Origin: Pleurocapsa minor GSE-CHR-MK 17-07R
Lineage (GTDB): Bacteria > Chloroflexota > Anaerolineae > Aggregatilineales > Phototrophicaceae
Assembly: GCA_019359125.1 (NCBI GenBank)
Contig: JAHHHY010000020.1
Location: forward strand, 1 to 44,887
DNA length: 44,887 bases
Reading direction: 5' to 3'
Shown: positions 25,986 to 35,683 of the stretch, in pieces
How the letters are laid out: each line of letters starts with the position of its first letter
How positions within the stretch are numbered: the stretch's first letter is position 1
The notes under the pieces: model-generated
Seen by the model: only the letters and a program-made list of their open reading frames with translations
What the model was told of the DNA's origin: nothing
Databases searched by the model: none
Made by a program: the position numbers and the translations under genes

Positions 25986-28535
25986 ATGCTGCCCAAGAAA
26001 CTTATCGTCAGGAATTTTCTCGCCTACCGCGCCAGCGAACCGATCGTGTTTGAGGGGATTCACCTCGCCTGCCTGACCGGCTCGAACGGCGCCGGCAAGT
26101 CGTCGCTGCTGGATGCGATCACCTGGGTGCTGTGGGGCAAGGCGCGTGCCTCGCGCGATGAAGACCTGATTCATCACGCCGAAAACGACATGAGCGTGGA
26201 GCTGTATTTCGAGCAGGATGGCGCGCAGTTTCACATCATCCGCAGGAAATCGCGCACCGGGCGCAAGGCCGACCTGAACTGGTGGGTGGTGGCGGACGAC
26301 GGCTCGCAGAACCCGATGCCGGGCGATTCGATCCCGCAGAAAGAACGCGAGATCATCAACCTGCTGCGCATGACCTACGACACGTTCGTGCATTCGGCTT
26401 TCCTGCAGCAGGGCAAGGCCGACGCGTTTATCTCGCTCAAGCCGACCGAACGCAAGCGCGTGCTGGCCGAAATCCTCGACCTGGACCGCTTTAAGGGCTA
26501 TGAAGAGGCCGCCCGCGACCAGGCGCTTCGCCTGAAGGCGCAGGTGACCGAGCTGGATGGGCGCATCAGCCACATCGACAGCGAGCTGGCCGGCGAGCCA
26601 GCCCTGCGCGCAAAGCTGGCCCATGCATCTGAGGCACTGGCCGAGGCGGAGACGATTCATGCGGCGGCGGCCCAGGCCTACGAGGGCGTGCGCGGCACCA
26701 AAGACCGACTGCGCGTGGCCGAAGACCGCAAAGCAGAGCGCGAACGCCTGGCGCGTGGCTATGCCGACGACCTGAACCAGATTCAGGCGCAGATCACCAC
26801 GACGCAGGCGCAGCTTGCGCGCTATGCCGAGACGCTGGCCGCCGAAGCAGAAATCGAGGGCGGCTATCAGCAGCTTCAGCAGGCGCGCGCGGAAAGCGAG
26901 GCGCTCAACGCGGCCTTGTCGCAGTTACGCGTGTTGCAGCTTCAGCAGCGCGATCTGGATGCCGAGCTTCAGCGCCAGCGGTCTTCCCTGGAGACCGAGC
27001 TGGCGGCTGGCATGGCACAGCGCGACGGGCTGACGGCCACCATCGCCAAAGCTGACCCGGCCGCACTGGGCGCGCTGGAAGCGCAAATTACCGCGCTGGA
27101 AGCCCAGGAAACCGAAAAGGCCGAGCTGGAAACTGCGCTGAAACTAGTTGAGCAGCAAAAGGCAGCGCTGACCGGCGAAAACAAGGCGCTATATCAGCAG
27201 ATGAACGGGCTGATATTAAAAATCGAACGGCTGGAAGCGCTTCAGGACGCGGCCTGCCCCACCTGCGGCCAGCCCCTGACCGACGCGCATCGCCATGACG
27301 TGATTACCGAGTGGAAGAGCGACGGCAAAGTGCAGGGGGATACCTATCGCGCCAACGAGGCCAGCCTGAAAGTGATGCAGGCCGACATCGAGCGCATCAC
27401 GCCGCGCCTGGCTGAATTAAGCGCCGCGCTGAAAGGCATGCGTGCGCTGCAAAAGCGGCAAGGCGAATTACAGGCAGCCCAGAAAGAAGCGCGCAAGGCA
27501 GAGCGCGACCTGATCAAGGTGGAGAGCACGCTGGCCGCGCTGGAAAATACGCTGGCGACCGAAAGCTTTGGCGCGGAAATCCGGGCGCAATTGGCCGATC
27601 TGGCCGCGCAGGAGGCCGCGCTGGGCTATGACGATGCGCAGGCCAGCAGCACCCGTGCCGCCATGCAGACGCTGAGCGCCTACGATGCCCGCCATCGCGA
27701 GCTGGAAAATGTGCGCGCCAATATGCCGCTGGCGCAGGCCGCGCTGGAAGGCCATCAGTTACGCGCCGAGCGTATCGACACTGCGCTGGCCGAGGTGCAG
27801 CAGGCCCTGGCCGGGCTGGAAAGCGAACTCCTCACGCTGCGTGGGCTGGTGGCCGAGGAACAGCGCCTGTTTGAGGCGCTGAATGAGGCCAGCCGCGTGC
27901 GCCAGGGCGCGCAGGACGCCGTGCGCGATGCCAGCCAGGAGATTCGTGCGCTGGAAATCCAGCGGGCCAAACGCGACGAGCTGGCCACGCTGCGCGAGAA
28001 TGCGCGCACCCAGCGCACCTACTATGAGACGCTGCGCGAGGCTTTCGGCAAGAATGGCATCCCCGCCGACATCATCGAATCGGCTATTCCGGAGCTGGAG
28101 GACGAGGCCAATCGTCTGCTGGGGCTGATGACCGAAGGCCGCATGAGCCTGCGCCTGCGCACGCAAAAGCAGTCGGCCAGCACCGGCAATATCTCCGAGA
28201 CGCTGGAGCTGGACGTGTCGGACGGGCAGGACACCCGCGCCTATGAGATGTTCAGCGGGGGCGAGGCTTTCCGCGTGAATTTCGCGCTGCGCGTGGCGCT
28301 GAGCAAGCTGCTGTCGCGGCGGGCCGGGGCCCAGCTGCGCACGCTGTTCATCGATGAGGGCTTCGGCACGCAGGACGAAGAAGGCCGCTTCCGGCTGGTG
28401 GAGGCCATCAACCGCGTGCAGCACGATTTCGACCTGATTCTGGTCATCACCCATTTCGATGACCTGAAAGACTCATTCCCGGTGCAGATTCAGGTGGAGA
28501 AATTCCCGGAGGGCAGCCGCGTCAGCGTGCGCTGA
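25986..28535 (+). CDS. SbcC/Rad50-like SMC-family ATPase
   Basis: An 849-residue DNA repair ATPase. Walker A is GSNGAGKSS at residues 32-40. Two long heptad-rich coiled coils flank a zinc hook, CPTCGQPL, with Cys at 424 and 427. The ABC signature MFSGGEAFR is near 755 and Walker B LRTLFIDEGFG near 785-796, followed by the His switch ILVITHFDDL. SbcC with the nuclease SbcD opens hairpins and processes broken ends. No sbcD gene is beside it, which is unusual, and it is shorter than E. coli SbcC (about 1048). It is closest in style to the Rad50-type sequences of Chloroflexota. Confidence 0.9.
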   Translation: MLPKKLIVRNFLAYRASEPIVFEGIHLACLTGSNGAGKSSLLDAITWVLWGKARASRDEDLIHHAENDMSVELYFEQDGAQFHIIRRKSRTGRKADLNWWVVADDGSQNPMPGDSIPQKEREIINLLRMTYDTFVHSAFLQQGKADAFISLKPTERKRVLAEILDLDRFKGYEEAARDQALRLKAQVTELDGRISHIDSELAGEPALRAKLAHASEALAEAETIHAAAAQAYEGVRGTKDRLRVAEDRKAERERLARGYADDLNQIQAQITTTQAQLARYAETLAAEAEIEGGYQQLQQARAESEALNAALSQLRVLQLQQRDLDAELQRQRSSLETELAAGMAQRDGLTATIAKADPAALGALEAQITALEAQETEKAELETALKLVEQQKAALTGENKALYQQMNGLILKIERLEALQDAACPTCGQPLTDAHRHDVITEWKSDGKVQGDTYRANEASLKVMQADIERITPRLAELSAALKGMRALQKRQGELQAAQKEARKAERDLIKVESTLAALENTLATESFGAEIRAQLADLAAQEAALGYDDAQASSTRAAMQTLSAYDARHRELENVRANMPLAQAALEGHQLRAERIDTALAEVQQALAGLESELLTLRGLVAEEQRLFEALNEASRVRQGAQDAVRDASQEIRALEIQRAKRDELATLRENARTQRTYYETLREAFGKNGIPADIIESAIPELEDEANRLLGLMTEGRMSLRLRTQKQSASTGNISETLELDVSDGQDTRAYEMFSGGEAFRVNFALRVALSKLLSRRAGAQLRTLFIDEGFGTQDEEGRFRLVEAINRVQHDFDLILVITHFDDLKDSFPVQIQVEKFPEGSRVSVR

Positions 28536-28625
28536 ACCTGTGCCTTCGGGCAGGTAAGTGCGGGGTTTTTACGCCCGTCTAATATGCATGCGCTACAGTA
28601 AGGCGCATGAAGAAGGGACGAGCCG

Positions 28626-28874
28626 ATGCCGATTCTGGAACGCGATTTTGATGACAGGCCGCTGGAGCGCGACATTGACGAGTCGTGGGCGCTTGGCGAT
28701 GACGAGACCGACCTCGGCTGGGCCTATGACCGCCGCTGGACGACGCGCCGCATCCTGATGGTGCTGTTTCTCGTGATTACGGTGGTCTCGTTTCTGGCGC
28801 TGTCGTTCTCCGGGCTGTTCCAGCCAGCGCAGGGCATCCCCCTGCCGCCGACACAGATCATGCCAATGGTTTAG
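28626..28874 (+). CDS. Small single-pass membrane protein of unknown function
   Basis: An 82-residue protein not recognised. Residues 1-35 are acidic (LERDFDDRPLERDIDESWAL), followed by a basic turn, RRWTTRR, and one membrane helix (about 44-66, LMVLFLVITVVSFLALSF). The acidic part is therefore probably cytoplasmic. GAAGGGA lies about nine bases before the ATG. Its last 17 bases overlap the end of the convergent membrane protein gene. Confidence 0.6.
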   Translation: MPILERDFDDRPLERDIDESWALGDDETDLGWAYDRRWTTRRILMVLFLVITVVSFLALSFSGLFQPAQGIPLPPTQIMPMV

Positions 28875-29559
28875 CCGCCGGCTTCGCGCGCGAGGAGCCC
28901 AGCACCAGCAGGCCATACTGCCCCTGCAGGATGCCCGTCACCGGCGCGATCAGCGCGGCATACAGCACCCATCCCAGCACGGGCACGATCAGCAGCAGGC
29001 CCAGCACAATATTGGCGGCCAGCATCATGCCCACAAACAGCAGTGTCTGCCCGAAATGGGTCGTCAGCGCCTCGTATAACACCCCGAATTCGAAGAATGT
29101 GCTGATGCGCGGGTCATCGCCAAAGCGCGCCAGCCCGATCGCAAACACCGGCACCATGAACAGGTTGTAGATCATGATCAGCGGCAGCAGGCAGCACGCC
29201 GACACGATCGTGATGGTATTGCCCACAAACTGCGTGCCGCCGCTCACGCTGAGCACAAACGCCCAGCCGCACCCCAGCAGGATATTCGGCACGTTGTAGA
29301 TCACATAGGCGACCAGGATATTCGCGCCGGGCGTCAGAAACCGGCGAATGTTGTTCCAGCGCGGCAGCGGATATTTATCGCGTCGGCGCACATGGCGCAC
29401 CAGGTCGGCCTGCCAGCCCAGCAGGATGGCCCATCCGGCCAGACCCACCAGCACCGGCGATAACAGCGCCGCCAGCAGCGTGACGCCAGCGGCGATACCC
29501 AGTTTCGTCAGGTATTCGCGGTCATTAAAAATGCTGTTCAGCAGCGCAGATATGTTCAT
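28858..29559 (-). CDS. DUF4013-family membrane protein
   Basis: A 233-residue integral membrane protein with about five to six helices (LGIAAGVTLLAALLSPVLVG, ILVAYVIYNVPNILLGCGWA, TIVSACCLLPLIMIYNLFMV, LLFVGMMLAANIVLGLLLIV). The positively charged loop RHVRRRDKYPLPRWNNIRRF is the hallmark of DUF4013 proteins, whose function is unknown. It lies just downstream of the large PPC protein on the same strand with 42 bases between, and they are probably cotranscribed. Confidence 0.75.
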   Translation of the reverse strand: MNISALLNSIFNDREYLTKLGIAAGVTLLAALLSPVLVGLAGWAILLGWQADLVRHVRRRDKYPLPRWNNIRRFLTPGANILVAYVIYNVPNILLGCGWAFVLSVSGGTQFVGNTITIVSACCLLPLIMIYNLFMVPVFAIGLARFGDDPRISTFFEFGVLYEALTTHFGQTLLFVGMMLAANIVLGLLLIVPVLGWVLYAALIAPVTGILQGQYGLLVLGSSRAKPAAKPLA

Positions 29560-29601
29560 GCAGTCCCCGTTATAATGCCGATGCCGCCCCTGTGATACGC
29601 C

Positions 29602-32232
29602 TCAGCCGCCGCCCGCCGGGGCCAGCGTCGCGGAGATGACTGGCGCGGTGATTCCCTGTGCGCCGCCCGGAACAAGCACCTGCGGGTCGGCGTCGTCGCT
29701 GCCCGACAGGATACCCAGCGACAGCCGGTAATCGCCGGTCGTAACGCCCTCGCGCACGCCAAAGCGGGTCGCCGCGATCACGTATTCGCCCGATTCAGGC
29801 AGCGTGTATTCCAGGCGCGCATCACGCGTGGTCTCGTCGGCGTCGTCGTTCACGCCATCCACCAGATTATTGTCGTTTGCGTCGCGCAGTGCCACATACG
29901 CATCCAGATTGCCCGACTGGCGCTCCATGCGAATGACCACGCGGTCGCCCGCATTACCGACAAAGCGATAAAACACGGCATACCGTTCCGGCGTGATCGC
30001 ATTCGTCAGCGATTCGCCATAGCGGATGAAAACATCGCCGCCCTCGCTGGCCAGCTGCTGTGCCGTCGGCCGGGTGATCGTGCCCGGCTCGATGATGCCG
30101 CTTTCACCGTTGCCAATCACGCGGATGGCCGTCTGATAGCGTTCGTTGGGCAGCACCAGGCCGGTCGTCTCCACCACATTCGACTCGCCCACGCGCACCG
30201 CCAGCGAAAAATCAGTCGGGGTCACGGTGCCGCAGCCCGCCTGATTCCACACCCACACTTCATAGTCACCGCTCAGCGGGGCCTCGCCTGTGAAGAAAAT
30301 GTGCTCTACCGGCTCGGCGCTGGGCGTCTGGCAGCCGGTATTGCTGTCGATCTGCAGTTCGCCGCCGCTGGGCGCGCTGGGCCGGCTGTACGAGATAATG
30401 CGGCCATTCGGGTCGCGCACAAACAGGTTCAGGTCGGCGGCCGATGTCCAGCGCACCGTCATGCTGACGACGCCCTGCTCCAGAGAAATCTGGCCCGCGC
30501 TCAGGCTGAGGATATACGAGCCCTCGGTGGTGCCTTCCAGCAGGCCGGTGCGCGTGGTCAGCAGGTAGTAGCGGCCATCTTTGGGCAGGCGGAACTGCAC
30601 GATGCGCGCATCGCGCCGCCCGGCCGCGTTATCGTTGGCGACCAGCTCGTTCAGGTCGCTGTCCATCAGGATGAGGTACGGGTCGAGCGTGCCGTTCAGG
30701 CCGGTCATGGCAATCGTGATCAGGTCGTCGGTCACGCCGTTAAAGCTGTAGAACTGCCCGCCCGTCTCTCCGGTGATGACGCCTTCAAAGTCTTTGTTAT
30801 AAGCCGCGCCGATGACCGACAGCGTGGTCAGGTCGAGCGGGACGCTGCTCAGGCGGATGGTGTAGCTGCCACGCGTGGCCGCGGTCGTGTTGTCGGCCTC
30901 CACCAGATACAGGCCGGTGCGCGGCAGCGTGCCCCGCAGCGAGACCAGCCGCGAGCCAGTGGCAACGGCCAGTTCTGCCCCGCTCAGGTCGCGCAGGGTG
31001 ATACGCGGCGTGACCGCACCTTCGGTCTGCGTGGTAAACAGCGTAATCACTACCTGGTCGCCGATGCGTCCGTCCAGCAGGTACGACTGCGAGGGCGCGG
31101 CTGGCTCGAACGTGCCGGTGCTCTCGCCGCCCACTTCCAGCGTGGAGGCCGCCAGCACGGTCAGGAAGACGTCGTAGCTGCCCGCCCCCTCACCGCTCGA
31201 CTCGATCAGGTACCAGCCGCTTTCCGGCGCGGTCAGGAAAGCGACAGTCTCGCCGCTGCTCGTCTGGCCGTCGCGGCTGAGCAGCTCGCCCGCCCCGCCC
31301 AGGATGCGCAGGCGTGGCGTCAGCGCGCTGTTGGCGCCGGTGGCTGTCATAATCACGCGGATCAGATCGCCCTGGCGTGCGCCGACTGCATAATTCACCA
31401 GCGGCTGCTCCGGGCTGAGCACCCCTGCCGTCAGCGTGCCGGGGCTGAGCACAGTGAATGGGACGCTGAACTGCGGAAAGCCATTCAGCGGGTCGCTGGG
31501 CGTGGCCTCAATGACCGTGCCGGAAATCGTCAGCGTCAGCCGGAAGGTGCCAGCCGTGGCGCGCGCAGCGGCGGTTTCAGGCGTGAAGCGCGTCGCCTCC
31601 ACCACATACTGGCCGGGCTGATTGAGTGTGAACGAAATGCGCGAGGTGCGGCTGCCGGCTGTCTCGTCGTCGTTGCGGCCGATGAGCTGGTCATTGGGCG
31701 CATACAGGTTCAGCACCGGGTCGAGGTCGCCGGATGTCGGCTCCATGCGAATGGTGATGCTGTCCCCCGCCGCCACGTCAAAGCGATAACGCACGCTGGG
31801 GAAGGCATCGTTGATATTGCCTTCGATGGTGCCCGGCCGCAGCGGAAAGACCGGCTGGCTGGTGGCGCTGGGCGGCGGCGTCAGCGAAGGCGTCGGGGTA
31901 TTCGACGGCGTGGGCGTGGTCGACGCGGTCGGCGTGCTGGAGGCCGTCGGGCTGGGGCTGGCCGTTGGCGAGAGCGTGATGGTGGGCGACGCGCTGGGTG
32001 TCAGCGTGGGCGACGCGCTGGGCGTGGGCGGAATCAGCGTCGGTTTGACAGTCTCGGCGATTGTCGGCTGGATCAGCGTACGTGTGATTACAGGTGCCGG
32101 TGACGGCAGGTCGGGTGTTACCGCTGGCACATCAGCGGTCACGTCCGGGGCAGCAGACACTATCGGCCGCGCCGTCAGCAGCGCGCCGAACAAAAGACAT
32201 AACAGGCTGATGGCAAGCAGTTGTTTGCGCAT
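29602..32232 (-). CDS. Large secreted PPC-domain repeat protein with Pro/Thr-rich linker
   Basis: An 876-residue exported protein. The signal peptide (LLAISLLCLLFGALLTARPI) is followed by about 100 residues of Ser/Thr/Pro-rich linker (PSASPTLTPSASPTITLS and similar). Then come about six PPC-type beta domains of roughly 110 residues each, recognisable by G-x-I-x-x-x-x-D-x-Y-x-F/V-x-x-x-x-x-x-I-x-I patterns (RYRFDVAAGDSITIRMEP, YLLDGRIGDQVVITLF, FYRFVGNAGDRVVIRMER). A middle segment (WTSADLNLFVRDPNGRIISY region) has a different fold. It is likely a surface protein anchored through its N-terminal part or shed. No enzymatic residues are seen. Confidence 0.75.
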   Translation of the reverse strand: MRKQLLAISLLCLLFGALLTARPIVSAAPDVTADVPAVTPDLPSPAPVITRTLIQPTIAETVKPTLIPPTPSASPTLTPSASPTITLSPTASPSPTASSTPTASTTPTPSNTPTPSLTPPPSATSQPVFPLRPGTIEGNINDAFPSVRYRFDVAAGDSITIRMEPTSGDLDPVLNLYAPNDQLIGRNDDETAGSRTSRISFTLNQPGQYVVEATRFTPETAAARATAGTFRLTLTISGTVIEATPSDPLNGFPQFSVPFTVLSPGTLTAGVLSPEQPLVNYAVGARQGDLIRVIMTATGANSALTPRLRILGGAGELLSRDGQTSSGETVAFLTAPESGWYLIESSGEGAGSYDVFLTVLAASTLEVGGESTGTFEPAAPSQSYLLDGRIGDQVVITLFTTQTEGAVTPRITLRDLSGAELAVATGSRLVSLRGTLPRTGLYLVEADNTTAATRGSYTIRLSSVPLDLTTLSVIGAAYNKDFEGVITGETGGQFYSFNGVTDDLITIAMTGLNGTLDPYLILMDSDLNELVANDNAAGRRDARIVQFRLPKDGRYYLLTTRTGLLEGTTEGSYILSLSAGQISLEQGVVSMTVRWTSAADLNLFVRDPNGRIISYSRPSAPSGGELQIDSNTGCQTPSAEPVEHIFFTGEAPLSGDYEVWVWNQAGCGTVTPTDFSLAVRVGESNVVETTGLVLPNERYQTAIRVIGNGESGIIEPGTITRPTAQQLASEGGDVFIRYGESLTNAITPERYAVFYRFVGNAGDRVVIRMERQSGNLDAYVALRDANDNNLVDGVNDDADETTRDARLEYTLPESGEYVIAATRFGVREGVTTGDYRLSLGILSGSDDADPQVLVPGGAQGITAPVISATLAPAGGG
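31982..32022 (-). repeat. Direct repeat in the Pro/Thr-rich linker coding region
   Basis: A 17-base unit (GTGGGCGACGCGCTGGG on the plus strand) occurs at 31982-31998 and 32006-32022. It encodes PSASPT-type linker units in the large PPC protein. Confidence 0.7.
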
Positions 32233-32272
32233 ATGGCTACTATAGCGCGATTCAGGGAGACGTGCTGTACGG

Positions 32273-35200
32273 CTAGCGGACGCCGCTGGCGAAAAAGCCG
32301 TGGCAGAAGCGATAGAACTCGAAGGTCGATTCCGGCTTCTGGCGGTTGCTGTTCAGCTTCTTCGACAGGTTGCTGTCGTCCTGCAGCACACGCTGATCCA
32401 GCTTTTCGGTCATCATCAGCGCCAGCTCAGGGATGCGCTGCAGGTCGATGGCCAGGTCGCGCACCAGCGTGCGCCGCTCGTTCAGGCTGAGGTCGCTCCA
32501 CAGGCTCTCGATATCGCCCTGCAATACCTGCGCGCTCATGCTGAATTTCGTGCCCGGCGGCACAGCCGAGAGCGCGTTGGCCAGCAGGCGGTTGATCTGC
32601 TGAATCTCGCGCAGCATGTTATGCGAGGCGCGGTCGCCCAGCGGATGCACCAGGATCAGCTTCTCATTGTTCATGGCCAGGCGCTTGCCGCGCGCGAAAT
32701 AGCCGCCCATCACGCGGAAAATATCCACCACCGAGGTGGCATTGGCCGTGCCGGTCAGCAGCGCATCCACGCGCTCGGCGGATTCCTTCGGGTTAACCGC
32801 GCGATGATTCTCGGCCAGCGCATGGATATTATGCATCAGGTGCAGCATCTCATTGGCCAGCTCGCGGCGTTCCTCATTGTTGACGCTCACGCTCAGGCTG
32901 TCCAGGTCGCCCAGCAGGCTGTTGATGCTGGGCAGGTTGTTCTTGTCGCGGTAGCTGCTGGCCGTCTCAAACATGAACTGGGCCACCGTGTGCAGCGTGT
33001 AGGCATAATCGCCCATCTGCTCGCCGCCCATCAGCGCAGACATCAGCAGGCTGGCCTCCAGCGCCGCGCGGATATTCTCGCCCAGCTCGCGGCCAATGCG
33101 GTTCAACCGGGCAGGCGCACCCGCGGCCGGCGACCGGCGCACGTAGCGGCGCAACGACTCCAGCCCGGCGGCGCTCACTTCGCTGCTCCAGTTCAGGTTC
33201 TTCACCAGCGTGATCATGGTCGCCAGGCCGGCATCACCCTTGCGCGCGGCGGTCGCAGGCAGCAGGCTGGCCACCCGCAGCGCCTGCCCCTGGTCACGAC
33301 GCTCGACATGGAACATCAGCAGCTCAGACAGTTGTTCCGGCGGCAGCGCTTCGGCCACCAGCCGGTTGTTGAAAATCAGCGTTGTCAGCTCGGCGGCACG
33401 CGAGGCCATGTCGGGCGACCAGTGGTGCTGCGTCAGCGCGCCGAAGTACGCCATCACCATCGGCAGCGGCTTCATGTTGCGATCCACCAGCGCAGACAAC
33501 GCCTCGCCCACGTCTTCGATCGGCAGCATCGTCTCGCGGAACAACGTGTGCACCGCGCCGGCAAACTGCATCTGCTTGTCGCCGGGGTAAAACGTGCGCT
33601 GATGGCGCATCAGCTCGCCCACAAAATCCGGGAACGCCCGGCGCGCCAGCAGCAGCTGAAGCACCGACAAACGCGCACGCGGCTCCAGCGTATGCAGCGC
33701 GTCATCGCCGGACAACATGCGCGCAATCCAGCGCAGTGTGCCGTCAAAATTGACGCCCCACGGCGTCATGGCGGCGCGTGTGACCGTATCCATGGCGGCC
33801 GCATCCAGCAGGTCATAGGCCCCGTTCAGCGCCACCAGCTCGGTCAGGCGGATCGCGACCAGCGGCTGCCACTGCGGGCTGAAATCGCTCACCGCCTGCG
33901 CCACCAGCCCGGCGGGCGGGGTATCGCCCATGCCGCGCGCCGTCATATAGCGCACCACATGCCCGAATGAGGCGGGAAGCTGATCGGTCAGGCCGCGCAT
34001 CATGGCCACGCGCTGAAGCTGGTCGGCTGGCAGCGAGGTGGCCGACAGCGCAAACAGCGTCTCGGCCAGCGGCCTGTGTTTGGCCGCCAGCGGCAGCGAA
34101 ATTTCCAGTAACTGCGGCAGCACCGGCGTGAAATCGCCCGCGTTCGGGGCGCTGCGCACCTCGGCCAGCAGGGCGGTCAGCTCGTCAGACTTGTCCTGGC
34201 GCACCAGATTTTCGGCATACACCACCGCCGAACGCTGGAGCAGGTCGATCCAGTACATGCCCTTGAAGCTGCCCTGGCGCGACAGCCAGCGCGCCACGCG
34301 GCGATAGACCACATCACCCTTGCCGGCGACCAGCGCCTTGCGCATCTCCTCGATGATGACGCGCTCCAGCTCTGGCTGGCCTTTGGCGACCACGGTGAGC
34401 AGGTCAGTATTCTCGTCTTCGTCCATCGCCAGCGCGAAAGCCAGCAGGTGGCGGATATAGGCGCTGCGCATCTTCTCGCTCAGCGTGGGGTCCTCGGCCA
34501 GCACACGGGCGGCCTCTGGCGCGCCGACGGGCTGCGAGTTCAGCAGCGATTCATCCATGCGCAGGCGATAGCTGCCATAATCCAGCGCATCGCTCATGCT
34601 GTCACCGCGTTTCAGGCGCCAGCCCGCCACCGGCGTCAGCGCACGCGTGCGCTCGATCACCAGGCCGGTATCCAGGCGAAGCTGGCTCTTAATGAAGCGC
34701 GCATAGCCGTCTTCCAGCTTGCGGCCTGTGGTCTTGGGGTCGCCCCACACATAGCCAAGCGCATCCGGGCCGACAGCGCCTTCATCGCTGAGGAAACGCA
34801 CCTGCGCATCCAGCCGTGTGGTGCCGTCGGTGTGCGTGGCGAACGTGACGCCATAGCGTGCGGGCGGCGGCAGCAGCGACAGCAGCCCCTCGATCAGGGT
34901 GACGCGCTTGGGCAGCTCAGGCGGGGCATTCTTCACATCGATGGGCACGCCCTGAATGATGGCCGCCAGCATCGACTCGATAGCATCCAGCCGGTCGCGC
35001 GTGATCGTCATCAGGTTCAGCATCGACTGTTCCTGCTGCTCATCGGTGGGCGTGGCCGTGGCCTGCATCATCACCGGCGACAACACCTGGCCGGTCATTT
35101 CATAGGTGGGAAAGGTGGACTGGGCCAACGCCAGCACGCCGCGCAGATTGCCGCTTAACGCGCGCAGCGCCTCAGGAGTGACCAGCACATAATGGCGGAA

Positions 35201-35479
35201 AGGCAGGTTGCCGCCCAGAATGACGCTCTGCACGAATACGAACGGGGCAGCTTTGGTGCGCACGAGGGCCAGCGCGCCAACAGTGCTTCCGGCGGGGGCA
35301 GGCAGCAGCGCCTCACGGGCGATGTCCGCGGCCACATCGGCGGATACGCCTTTAGATGCTGCCAACAGGCGCACGTCGCCAGCAAAGCGACCGCCCATCG
35401 ACAACTGCCCATAGTAGAAATGCTCAAGCGCAAATCCCGAAGCCGCCAAGCGAAGCTCTTCCGTGTTGTTCCGACGCAC
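32273..35479 (-). CDS. Very large protein of unknown function, possible GTPase-associated (GAP1-like) type
   Basis: A 1068-residue protein with no signal peptide or membrane helix. The N-terminal 130 residues (FYYGQLSMGGRFAGDVRLLA, then AFVFVQSV-like strands and FRHYVLVTPEALRAL) are beta-rich and resemble in outline the GAP1-N domains of bacterial GTPase-associated conflict systems; this is a weak match by eye. The rest, from about 200, is almost all alpha-helical, Leu/Ala-rich and without a clear repeat consensus, probably a solenoid. The GTG start at 35479 has AGGG only two bases before it, so a start further in is possible. No GTPase gene is adjacent. Confidence 0.5.
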   Translation of the reverse strand: MRRNNTEELRLAASGFALEHFYYGQLSMGGRFAGDVRLLAASKGVSADVAADIAREALLPAPAGSTVGALALVRTKAAPFVFVQSVILGGNLPFRHYVLVTPEALRALSGNLRGVLALAQSTFPTYEMTGQVLSPVMMQATATPTDEQQEQSMLNLMTITRDRLDAIESMLAAIIQGVPIDVKNAPPELPKRVTLIEGLLSLLPPPARYGVTFATHTDGTTRLDAQVRFLSDEGAVGPDALGYVWGDPKTTGRKLEDGYARFIKSQLRLDTGLVIERTRALTPVAGWRLKRGDSMSDALDYGSYRLRMDESLLNSQPVGAPEAARVLAEDPTLSEKMRSAYIRHLLAFALAMDEDENTDLLTVVAKGQPELERVIIEEMRKALVAGKGDVVYRRVARWLSRQGSFKGMYWIDLLQRSAVVYAENLVRQDKSDELTALLAEVRSAPNAGDFTPVLPQLLEISLPLAAKHRPLAETLFALSATSLPADQLQRVAMMRGLTDQLPASFGHVVRYMTARGMGDTPPAGLVAQAVSDFSPQWQPLVAIRLTELVALNGAYDLLDAAAMDTVTRAAMTPWGVNFDGTLRWIARMLSGDDALHTLEPRARLSVLQLLLARRAFPDFVGELMRHQRTFYPGDKQMQFAGAVHTLFRETMLPIEDVGEALSALVDRNMKPLPMVMAYFGALTQHHWSPDMASRAAELTTLIFNNRLVAEALPPEQLSELLMFHVERRDQGQALRVASLLPATAARKGDAGLATMITLVKNLNWSSEVSAAGLESLRRYVRRSPAAGAPARLNRIGRELGENIRAALEASLLMSALMGGEQMGDYAYTLHTVAQFMFETASSYRDKNNLPSINSLLGDLDSLSVSVNNEERRELANEMLHLMHNIHALAENHRAVNPKESAERVDALLTGTANATSVVDIFRVMGGYFARGKRLAMNNEKLILVHPLGDRASHNMLREIQQINRLLANALSAVPPGTKFSMSAQVLQGDIESLWSDLSLNERRTLVRDLAIDLQRIPELALMMTEKLDQRVLQDDSNLSKKLNSNRQKPESTFEFYRFCHGFFASGVR

Positions 35480-35592
35480 TACCCTGAAAAATTGAATCTA
35501 TTTGCTCATTGACTATACCAACGAAAGGGCGTTCTTCCAACACAGCCGAAGGCTTACAACTTTCAGACCACTTCCCGTCGAAACTGTCACAT

Positions 35593-35623
35593 TGCGGGTG
35601 AAGGCCCGCATGTAGGTTATAAT
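35593..35623 (+). promoter_or_regulatory. Promoter region of pepF with an inverted repeat
   Basis: A perfect TATAAT at 35618-35623, 60 bases before the ATG. TGCGGG-N6-CCCGCA at 35593-35610 covers the place where a -35 box should be, and no consensus -35 is seen. The repeat may be an operator. Confidence 0.45.
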
Positions 35624-35683
35624 CGTGGCACTCTGTAATACCCGTATGATTGACGATGGCCGACTAACAAAAAAGGAATTCAC

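Noticed and set aside
30301-32103. Long plus-strand frame opposite the PPC protein
   Set aside because: It is the antisense shadow of a GC-rich gene; its translation is rich in Arg, Gln and Ala, without domains, start site or ribosome site.
32300-33970. Long plus-strand frame opposite the 1068-residue gene
   Set aside because: Composition (His, Gln, Arg-rich) is that of an antisense shadow, and there is no promoter or ribosome site.
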